A stretch of 64,000 bases of DNA from positions 4,340,001 through 4,404,000 of the forward strand of contig NC_026656.2 of assembly GCF_000004075.3 (NCBI RefSeq). Direction: 5' to 3'. Of the stretch, positions 50,291-60,430 are shown in pieces. The stretch's first letter is position 1, and every line of letters begins with the position of its first letter. A program made the position numbers and the translations under genes. A model generated the notes under the pieces. That model was given only the letters and a program-made list of their open reading frames with translations, was not told the origin of the DNA and did not search any database. This stretch comes from Cucumis sativus (lineage: Eukaryota > Streptophyta > Magnoliopsida > Cucurbitales > Cucurbitaceae).

Positions 50291-51052
50291 TTTTATCATT
50301 CTTGTTACTCCATGGAATGACAATTCTCTGATTGAAAAAGAGAAAAAAAAACATAATGTTTAGGTAAGAAGAAAACTGAGATTGTTTTATCTTTAATAGG
50401 AAAAACCAATAATTTATTCAACCGTAACGATTACTTAAAAAATAAAGTTAAAAATTTCATGTGGTATTTAAAGAAATTAAGGCAAATTGTTTTGAGAAAA
50501 CTAGGAAGATTCGATAATTAACTATACAAAATTTGTGTAATAAGGTTAGAATATGAAAAAACTAATAATTTATTTGCACGTAATAATTACATCAAAAAGT
50601 AAAAATTTGACATCGTATTTAAAAAAATAACTGAAAAATGTTTTACGAAAATAGGACATTTTGAGAAATTAATTATACGAAATCTGTGTATTGAATTTAG
50701 AATACATATTTCTTTAAAAATCAATAAATTGTTCGCACGTAACGATTATATAAAAAATTGTTGAAAATAGACGTTAGATTTAAAGAAACTACTAAAAAAT
50801 ATTTTACGAAAATAGTATAATTTAATAAATTAAATATACAAATTTGTGTTGGATTTAGAATACGAATTTTTTGAAAGAAATATATATGAAAATAAATTTC
50901 ATAACACTACCTACATAACACTTACCCCAAACACATCTTATCATAATACTAGATTTATCATAACACTAACCTTTCATATCTCAATCTTTCCCCCAAACAC
51001 ACCATATCAGTTATTACCAACCAAACATTTTTAATTAGATTGACAATATACC
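50291..51052 (+). repeat. 765-bp direct repeat, copy 2 (upstream of GMC copy D)
   Basis: Second copy of the repeat at 46136-46903. Here it continues into sequence (51056-51240) shared with 25228-25385 upstream of copy A, so the ancestral spacer was probably longer. Confidence 0.92.
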
Positions 51053-51459
51053 AATTTTACAAGTTAAACTCTACATACTTTAACATGCCAAAATATTGAA
51101 TACCCATTTAACTTGTTTGGTTGGAGTTTTAATTTATTTTAACATTATGACTTTTAACTAATTAATTATAGTATTTAAATGCTTAATTAATGGCCACGAC
51201 AACTCATTTTTACTTTTGCACACAACCATCCAATTCAAAATACTACCTAAACATACAATAAAATTTAACTCAACTAATAAAATATCATTTTATTTTCTAT
51301 AAAATCTCTTTTATTTTCTATAAAATCTCTTTTATTTATTGTATTGTTGAATATTTAATTTTTTTTTGTTAAAACAAGTTAGTTTCTTAAATTTGGATAA
51401 ATAATGTAGTTTTCAAAAATAATTATTAAAATATTGTAGATGGAAATACTATGTTTGAG

Positions 51460-51501
51460 GTTAGAGAAGTGTTTTAGTTGGTTAGAGAAGTGTTTTAGTT
51501 G
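51460..51501 (+). repeat. 21-bp perfect tandem duplication
   Basis: GTTAGAGAAGTGTTTTAGTT plus G occurs twice head to tail (51460-51480, 51481-51501), just before the copia remnant. Confidence 0.95.
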
Positions 51502-51509
51502 CTTCTGAA

Positions 51510-52199
51510 TGTCATTCTTGAAGAGAGTATATATCTTTATGTCTCAACCCAAAGGTTATAATCCGACGTCAGGAGCAAAAAGTTTGCAAGCTGAATCGAT
51601 CCATTTATGGGTTGAAACAAACATCTAGATCTTGGAACATTAGATTTGATATTGCGATCAAATTAATCTTACGGTTTTAACCAAATCGTTGATGAACCTT
51701 ATGTATACAAGAAAATCAACAAAAGTAAATGGCTTTCTTAGTACTTTATGTGGATGACATCCTTCCCACTGGGAATGATGTAGGATGCCTAACTGACATT
51801 AAAACTTTGGTAGTAGCCCAATTCCAAATGAAAGATTTGATAGAGGCACAATATGTTCCAGAGATCTAAATCATTAAGGATTGTAAGAACAAAACGCTAG
51901 TACCGTCTCAAGCAATCTATATCGACAAATTGTTGGTTCGATATTTGATGCAGAACTCTAAGAAGGGTTTGTTACCTTTCTGGCATATGGTTCACTTGTC
52001 TAAGCAGTAGTGTCCTAAGGCACCTTAAGAAGTTAAGGTTATGAGACGTATTTCCTATGTCTCAGTTGTGAGTAGGTTAATGTATGTTATGCTCTGCACT
52101 AGATCAGACATTTGTTATATAGTGGGAGTGGTCAGTAGATATCACTTCAACCCAGGGTTAGACCACTGGACAACAGTTAAAATTATTCTCAAGTATCTG
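51510..52199 (+). mobile_element. Ty1/copia reverse transcriptase remnant (plus strand)
   Basis: The plus-strand reading has KLNRSIYGLKQTSRSWNIRF, then the YVDD active-site box in VLYVDDILPTGND, then a connection segment with VSRLMYVMLCTRSDICYIVG. The order is that of copia RT. Several stops (after YVPEI, after LSKQ, after CPKAP) show it is dead. It breaks off at the left end of the CACTA-like element. Confidence 0.85.
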
Positions 52200-53563
52200 C
52201 TACAAGAAAAATGGTCTACGATGACAGTTATTTTCTGTCGCGAATAAAATTCGTGACAGTCATTTACAGTCATAGAAGCGGGAGTCATGGAAAGTCCTTC
52301 CATGATAGTTTTCGAAAACTGTCGTAATAAGATTTTTCATGACAGAAAATAAATGTCGTTAATTACTATTTTATGACAACAAATAACTGTCATATTTTAT
52401 ATTATGACAATAAAGAACTGTCATCATTTGCGTATTAACGACAATTTAAAAATGTCACAAATTCGTTTATTATGACATTTTTTAAATGTCAAGAATATGT
52501 CAATCGTGACAGTTTTTTTAAAAATTAAATGTCAATGTTTTGCTATTTATGACACTTTTTTCTGTTAAATATAGGGCAATCCTGATAGTTTTTCTTATAA
52601 AATAATGTTATTGTTTCAATATTGACGACAGTTATGAAGTGTAACGAATTCATATATTATGACATTTATTTCCTGTTGCAACTTCTTCAATTACTATCGT
52701 TTTTTCCTGCTCTCCTTGTCGCTCCACCATTACACGAACCATTTGAACGACAATAATATTATAATACATAAGACCCATATAAAAACAAATAGTCGACACT
52801 TTAATATATATACACCATAATACACTTTGTAATATTCGTACATTTTCAATCAAGTTTTGAATAATTTACAAGTATGAAATTACAGTCTTTAATCAAAACT
52901 AGTGTAAATATCATCATAATGCATATAACATGATTTTCTGTACAAGCATAAACAACCAAAATATAGAATACAATCTACATACCAATCTTCCATCTTCATC
53001 TCTAAACAAACCAAAAAGTGTTCTATCCATCAATTGCTCCAAGTTAGATTCATTGCTTCAATAGATTCTTCCAAACCTAGTAAGAAAACAAAATCTCATT
53101 TTAAAGTATGACTAAATAACATCTCAACCCTTCATTCCAGCCACCCTCCCAACATAATCAAGAATAGTGAAAATGGCACACACATAACATATGTCTAAAC
53201 CCTTTATTCCAACCCCCCAAGTGAAAATGGCACACATAAAATAAAAATTAAGAAAAAGACTACCATAACTGCAGGATAGTCATAACACTTCAACATGTAT
53301 TTAGGTTCAAGAACTACCAAACCACCCTCAAAAAGGTAAACTCACACCCACGTTGTCATAAAATAAAATATGCCAGTTATTTGAAGTCGTTGAATGTTGA
53401 TTAACGACATTTATTTCATGTCATAAAATAACCTATTGCGACAGTTTTTGAAAACTGTCGTCAAAGGACTTTCCATGACTCCCGTTTCTATGACTAAAAA
53501 TAACTGTCGTGAAATTCGTTTACAACAGTAAATAACTGTCATCATAGACCACTTTTGTACTAA
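52198..53563. mobile_element. non-autonomous CACTA-like element with long TIRs
   Basis: Left end CTACAAGAAAAATGGTCTAC... and right end (reverse complement) GTACAAAAGTGGTCTATG... are followed inward by matching blocks over about 210-230 bp. These include ATGACAGTTATTT, GGGAGTCATGGAAAGTCC, ACAGTTTTCRAAAACTGTCG and AAATAAATGTCGTTAAT. Repeated TGACAG/CTGTCA words form the subterminal array typical of CACTA elements. No transposase frame is present in the 1.37 kb. The terminal CACTA itself is degenerate (CTGCTACAAG and TTAGTACAA). Confidence 0.75.
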
Positions 53564-55017
53564 TGCACACACATAAAGTGGTTCTCTACTTTAGCCAAGA
53601 GTTGGAGCTTTGCTCCCCTATAACTGAGGGCACTCAAACCCCAGATAGGAAAGACAACATGGGTTTTTGGCCTAAAGCTCACTTAAATGTTCAAATTAGA
53701 GACCTCTAAGCTGGTATGACAAGAGAGTACCACAAGTCATTGTTAACTTTGAATATAGACAGTTTAGGTGAGCTCTTTGTACCATTGATTGTAACTCCAA
53801 CATTTCAAGGAAAAGTAATGTTTCTTTCTGCAGAAATAATAATCAACTGTTGCACTTACGAAAAACATTACGCCCCTTAAACCAAAAATTTGGGTATTTT
53901 CCACCATACCATCTAAAATAATTAAGATATATATGTTGCATACAGCCAGTAATTATATTACATAGTAACTATATTTATCATAGTTCACAACACACCTAAA
54001 GAAGGTTGCTCCTGAAATCGTATAATTCAGCAGCTGCCAAGACCACATTACAAAGATGGTTGCTACAATAAACCTGAAAACAATAATGGAATCAAAAGCT
54101 TAAAGAATAGCTGATTATTATAAGAACCACATCCCAGAACTGAAACACAAACAACATCACAAGAATTATTCCAGCATCTCTATCTTCAACTTTATCCGGA
54201 CTCTCAATTATCTATTTCATTATCAAGATACATAGATGGGAGAAATAAAACAATAGTTGAATGACTTGCATAATTGAAAATTTTGAGCTCTTTGGATATT
54301 ATTGAATTCTTCAATTAATCCGTGGTCAAATTCTAGAATGTCGTAACATATATGAGTCTATCACTAATAATAGGTGTTCATCAATAATATACTTTTATCA
54401 CTTGTAATAAATCTATCAGTGATAGAAATTTATTATTGTTAATAATTTTATCATAATTGATAAGCTTCTATCAAACGGTAGAAGATTAGTGACAAGATAG
54501 TTTTTACAATATTTTAGTTAATTTTCCCATAAATGCAAAAGATTAATGTCTTTAAAATTTGTAAAAAATTGTATTGAATGATAAATTAATTAAGTTATTT
54601 TGCAAAAATGTCTTTAAAGTTTGTGATTTTATAAATATAGCAAAAAAAAATAATAAGTCCAAACTTTTTTATATGCATGGATTGGATTTTGTTTTTTTCA
54701 TTTTCATAAATAATAAAGTATATAATTTAATTATAATAACTTGTTTTTCCCTTTTTGGGCAGGGAACAACATTAGCTGGTAATGAGTTCAATTATGTTTG
54801 AAGTCAACTCTATTTTATGAGTAAAAGAGAAGACAAAACAATAAGTTTATTGTGGGAATAAGAAGAAAAAAATAATACAATATTTAGAAACCCATTAAAA
54901 ATATGAACAAACAACTATCATAATAAAATACACATTAATTATATTAAAGGAAAAAACAAGATAGATGCAGCCGACGAACAACTAACAAGAACATTGACCA
55001 AAAATTGGCCTCGTAAT
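53564..55017. other. intergenic, no gene seen
   Basis: The segment after the CACTA-like element does not resume the copia RNase H that would be expected if the element had inserted cleanly. A CTATCA palindromic array lies at 54350-54490. The open frame at 54574-54801 has no family features. Confidence 0.45.
54350..54490. repeat. CTATCA-type palindromic array
   Basis: Words such as CTATCAGTGATAGAA and TCTATCACTAATAATAG in both orientations, related to 25880-26190. Confidence 0.6.
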
Positions 55018-57356
55018 TTATTTGAGATTCGATCTTTGATGGAGTAACTTAAGGCCAACATATCTGCAAAATTATTTTGAAATGATTAGTTCATTCAAAT
55101 AAAAGAGAATATTGAAATTAAATCACAAGTTACATCCTATTTCTTTATATGAACATATTATATGGTGTTACTTTTTTTTTTTTTTTGAAAGAAAACTTCA
55201 AAGTTTTGATAATCCTATAGTTGCAAACATAGAGAGAAAAAAAAAGGAATTACTCACCGGCCAAGCATCATGAGAGTGGCCATGGGATTAGTTCCCGGCG
55301 ACTCAGAGAAAGTGGAGCCATCGACAACACGCAGATTTTTAATTCCAATCACTTTATAATTACCGTCAACCACTTTTCCCACCAAACATCCTCCATGGTA
55401 ATGCCAATAAGTAGTCACTGTCTTTTTACAATATTCTTCAACAGAGCTATCATTCCACAAATTTTCCGGTAGTGGAACACCCAAGAACTCAAACCCTTTA
55501 TTACCCTCCAAATTTTTTGTCTTAATCTTTTCCATAGTTCGAGTTTTAAGCAAATCTCCCATTTTTCTTACACCTTTAACACATCGACCAAGATCATCAG
55601 GATGTGAATAATAGTTGAATCCAACAATGGGACTCTTTTTCACATTAGTAGAGGAATTTAATCGAAGTGAGCCTTCAGAATGAACTTCGGAGAATTTTCC
55701 AACAAACATGGCTAAGGTTGGGATGATGGAAGTGGCTTGAGGAGGAAGAAGACTGAAAATTTGGGGAATTAAAATTGGGAAAGGGCTGGCAATAGATTGT
55801 ATATAGATATTGTCTTGTAAAATTCCAACAACTTTTACAGAAGAAGGAAGAACTGGAAATGGAATGATGATGTTGGTGCCAAAACGGGGATTGTCGGACA
55901 TGGATTGGCCGACATATGGTTGGTGAAGAACGACAGGTAGTTTTAAGGATGAAAGATGAGATTTTGGGCCAATCCCACTTAGAAGGAGAAGTTGAGGACT
56001 TCCAATGGCTCCTGCACTTACAATGATTTCTCCCTTTTTGCGAATGATTGCTCTGTGTAGCTTTCCTTTTGAATCTGAATACAACACCCCATTTGCTGAT
56101 AAACCTACGAGTCAAAATAATACATGATAAAAAACTGTGGAAATTATCGGTTGGAATAAATGATATGAACTCGAAATATGACTTTCTTCAAAATTAATGC
56201 ATTTTAGAATAACTTTTCACGAGTTAAATTGAACTTGAAATAAGCTTTTTTCAAGTTCAATTTATTTTCAAAAAAATCTTGTGAAAGAGTGTTGCTTCAA
56301 CAAGAAATGTACTTTGTTAAATCCTAGAAAACAATTTCTCGGAGTTGGTAAAATTATCTCAATGGAACAATACATAAAGTCATTGGCTCAGGTTTCCTCA
56401 TGAGATTACGTTAAAGTATAAATTAAAACTCCAGTCATTTAAAACAAATATAATTTAAATGGAATATTTGCAAGCACTAACCAGAGAAGAGGATTCTTTG
56501 AACTGTGGCTTCAATAGCAACTTTAATATTTGTGGGATTAGCCTTATTAAGAAGCTCCACAGCTCCATGTCTATTTCCTTTATTATCAAAGATTGAACCT
56601 CCAGTTTTAGTTCCCACAAGATGCCTTAAATCAAACCCATTATCAGGGACAACACCACCTTCCAATAAAGAACTTCTAAAAGCAGATTGCCAAGCATTCA
56701 AAATTGGTTGAGATACAACAGTTTCTTCAACCCATTCATAAGCCTTCTCAACCAATTCCATGTCCCAATCAACACCTGCACTTGCGAAAAACTCTCGATG
56801 TCCCCTCGAATAGAACCCGGCATTGACCATGCTTCCTCCGCCAAGGACTCGTCCTCGTATGTTCTCTACGCCATCCTCCGAGACGAAACGTTGAAAGGGA
56901 TTTCTTCCATCATCTCCAGCAGCAAAAACGTTCAATAGACCTTGTTCATCCAACACAGAAGGATATTTGTTGGGGTCACTGCCTCTTTCTAAAAGGAGGA
57001 CTGAGAATTTTGATGATAATGTTGTAGCTAATGGACACCCTGCAGTTCCACCTCCTATAATTATGTAGTCATATTCTTCTTTTGGTGGTAAATCAGTGGC
57101 ATTATGAACAAACTTCATGTAGCTAACATCTGAAAATTTAAGCTCATTCCAAAATAAGTATCAATGAAGGAAATTTTTTAACAAAAAAAAGGCGACATGT
57201 AACGAACGTTGTAAAACTGTCATCCGATTTGTGAAGAAAACTTATTCTGTAATAATTTGTACCTTGATTGGGGATAGCATGTGAGGAGTGAAGTTGTAAT
57301 TGAAAGATAGAGATCATAAGGCTGAGTATGAGGATGGTAACCCTAGAATGTTCCAT
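55018..57356 (-). CDS. GMC oxidoreductase, mandelonitrile lyase/HOTHEAD-like, copy E
   Basis: Exons on the minus strand: 57356-57263, 57129-56482, 56104-55258, 55063-55018; 1635 nt, 544 aa, phases close. It is the most compact copy (introns 133, 377 and 194 bp). Signal peptide MEHSRVTILILSLMISIFQ, ending in HSSHAIPNQ as in copy C. The FAD motif is GGGTAGCPLATTL; signature 1 GRVLGGGSMVNAGFYSR; signature 2 GAIGSPQLLLLSGIGP. The active-site motif is YWHYHGG (His about 482) with SPGTNP (Asn about 520). The C-terminus is YVGLKLLHQRSNLK, two residues longer than A, C and D. By eye exon 2 differs from copy C at about 25 of 213 residues. It is the first gene of the array in transcription order. Confidence 0.94.
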
Positions 57357-57430
57357 GGCCTTTCGAAAGCTAAATGTTATTGGGATACAAAGTTTGTCTC
57401 CTCCAGTTTATGAAACTGTTGGGTATATAC

Positions 57431-57439
57431 ATTTATATA
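57431..57439 (-). promoter_or_regulatory. TATA box of GMC copy E
   Basis: TATATAAAT on the minus strand, about 75-83 bp before the ATG, in sequence resembling the copy C promoter. Confidence 0.55.
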
Positions 57440-58345
57440 CGCACAAAGTATGACTGTTAATTTGAATGCATATGGTTGGTCAAATTTAACCATCATTTTT
57501 AATTCTACTAGCCTTGTATTGTGTGCTGCCAATTTCTCAAATGTGAATGTATATTTTATTTGAAAATGTTTAATTTTGAATTAATTATTCCTTATGATTT
57601 TGTTAGCTCGCCAAGGCCTACTTGGTACTTTACATGTATAGGCTTAACAGCTTTTCTAACTATGCTTAACTTAAATCCAACACGACATTAGTTATCTAAT
57701 CAAAATTAAGAATCCTAACTTTCTTCGCATGCCTTCTTCTTGCATTACAATATCAAAACATACTTATATGTTGCTGACTTCATTGTATACTATTGTTATC
57801 GCGTAACTTCAATGTAAATTCTCAAATCGCCTACTTTCCAAAATTCTTTTTTCTTCAAAATACCTCGATTTCAAACACATGTCTTATATTACGTCGTCAT
57901 GTTAGATTTCTAATTTTATATTATTCCAAAAATATATTTCAACTTATCAAAATCTTCGCGCGATTACTCTGTTCTCAGCATCTTGTTCATATTTTTTTGG
58001 CAAGTTGATCATAACTAATTTGTGTTTTAATCTTTGTTGATCGTCGAAATTTTGATCACAGTGAATGGTGTTTTCGCATCCATCACATGCGGAAAATGTT
58101 TTCACCATCGATGTTTGCACATCCCATCACGGGAAGTTTCCCATCTAGATATTAATTTCTTTTTTCTTCTTCTCGTTCTTATTTCTTCTTGTTGTTTTGT
58201 GCTGCATCTTCTTTTTTAAAGTTGTTTGGAGAATTAATTTAAATTTTGAGGATTATTTTTTTTGTAAATTATTTAGATTTTAGTGAGATGCTCATTTTTA
58301 TTTGTTTTTGTGAAGTTGTACATATAATTAGTTCATCCTTGACTT

Positions 58346-59180
58346 TAATTTGTTTGTGTATTTTAATGGAATGATGTACATATAATTTAAATTTAAATTT
58401 TATTATTATTATTAATTTATGTGAAGATGTGGGCATTCAAAATCTATCCATCCGTTATATATTTGTAAAAATGTATTTAATGAGTTAAAAATAGTTTGCA
58501 ATACAACTCTATCACTCATTTAAAAATAAATAAATAAAATTAGTTTACATTAGGACTTTATCACTTTCTATCCATATTTCTATATTGTGTAAAAATGTAG
58601 TGGGTTAAAAGTAGTTTGCAATATGACTCTATCACTCATATTCGTTCATTTTTTGTTTTAATTTGTTTGTGTTCTGTAATGTAATGATCCATGATATACA
58701 TATAATTTGAAATTTTATTTTCTTTTATTTTTTATGTGAAGATATAGACATTGAAAATGTAATGGGTTAAAAGTAGTTTGAAACACTCTATCATTCATTT
58801 AAAAATAAAATTAGTTTGCAATAGAGGTTTATCACTTTTATCACCGATAGGACTCTATCACTTCCCATCAATTTTATATTATGTGAAAATGTAGTGAGTT
58901 AAAAGTAGTGTACCGTAATAGGACTTTATCATTTTTCTATCCGTGGTAGAAAGTGATTAAAGATGGTGAAAAAACTTAATCACTTTCAATAAATGATAGA
59001 CAGTGATAGAACTCTATCGATAGGTCTATATGATCACATTTCATTAGTGATAGATAGTAATAGAACTTTATCATTTTCTATCACTGATAGACAATGACGA
59101 GACTCTATACTTAATATTTGTTGTTTACTAATGTGTGCAAATGTAGTGAGTTAAAATTAGTTTGCAATAAAAATCTATCA
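58346..59180 (+). repeat. imperfect tandem repeat, about 315-bp period
   Basis: TTAATTTGTTTGTGT..AATG..ACATATAATTT..TTTATGTGAAGAT occurs at 58346 and again at about 58661. The phrase GGGTTAAAAGTAGTTTG(C)AA with CTCTATCACTCAT recurs several times. The right part merges into CTATCA palindromes. Confidence 0.65.
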
Positions 59181-59240
59181 CTTGCTATCATAAATCATCT
59201 CTATTACTTTCATCCGTGATTGATATAGGCTACAACTATA
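58830..59240. repeat. CTATCA-type palindromic array
   Basis: Dense TATCACTGATAGA-like words in both orientations, the strongest such cluster in the window. Confidence 0.65.
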
Positions 59241-60005
59241 TTCATATATTTTCCAGTTAGCTGCTTATAGAATGTGGTTTTTTTTTTTTTTTTTTGTATA
59301 TTCGTAAATGTTGATTTCTTTTTTCATTTTTCATTTATTATTAGGTCATTCATTGTAATAGCGCTTGTGGTAAACAATTCATAGTGAAACCCGAACTTCG
59401 AATTTACCCCTATCAAGTTTGGTATTTACATGAAATTCCTTATTCTTATGGGCTTGTTGTACTTCGATTACTTATTCTTATGTTTTTCATTAATATTATT
59501 CAAGCACGTTTTTGTTAATAGATGGAATGTGTTCGACCTACTGGAATTCGTTCAAATTGAAGAGTTGTAGATGATGGCATTTTAGCATAATCTCCTATCT
59601 TACACGTTTAGCAAGAAAACCTAGAAAGCTAAAGATCCCATTGATTGGTGAACATTCAGCAAGATATTGTTGTTGCCATGGCAAGGTTACAATTCTAGGA
59701 CTTGAAAACTTTGACAAATTAATCAACCATGAATCATTATGTAGTTACATTTAGACTTTATGAAGGGTATTTTCTTTTTTCCATTGGTTCTGTTATTGAG
59801 CTTTTAAATGAATAGAGCAATATCGATATATCAAATTTATGAAGGGTATTTTCCTTTTTTGATTGTCGATGGAAAGAAATAAATGTCTATCAATATTTAT
59901 CATTCTAAAATCACAATTTCTTGTGATTACAAATTATAACATTCATAAAAGTTCATTGTCATTATTATCTTTGATATATACTGATACTTTTCTATCAATG
60001 TCTAT

Positions 60006-60430
60006 CACTAATATACATTGATATGTTTTTTTCTAGTTTCTATCATTTATAGAAAGATATCAGTGTCTATTAATGTTACACACTGATAGAAAAATATCTA
60101 CACTGCTATATATTCAATGTACTTAATAGAGTTATCTACACTGCTATATGTTCAATGTACTTAAAAGAGTTTGATTCAACATTATATACACCAACCCTTA
60201 TAAAATCACAACATATGCACTAATATACATTTATATGTTTTTATCAGTTCCTATCATTGATAGAAAGATATCGGTGTCTATTAGTGTTACACACTGATAG
60301 AAAAATGGCTAATGCTTTATTTTGCATGTACCTAGTAGAATTTGATTGAATATATATAGTAGCTATTAGTGATAACAACCGATAACAACTACCAGTACTA
60401 TTCACTAATTGTAGCTACTAGTAATTGCTT
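60006..60430 (+). repeat. 212-bp imperfect tandem duplication with inner 39-bp repeat
   Basis: CACTAATATACATT..ATATGTTTTT..ATAGAAAGATATC..GTGTCTATTA at 60006 recurs at 60218. Within the first unit ATCTACACTGCTATAT..TTCAATGTACTTAA is itself repeated with a 39-bp shift (about 60096-60172). Confidence 0.75.

Noticed and set aside
18169-57356. Firm label as cyanogenic (R)-mandelonitrile lyases
   Set aside because: Family homology is clear, but the second active-site His is Asn in all copies and no cyanogenic glucoside gene is nearby, so the activity is left open.
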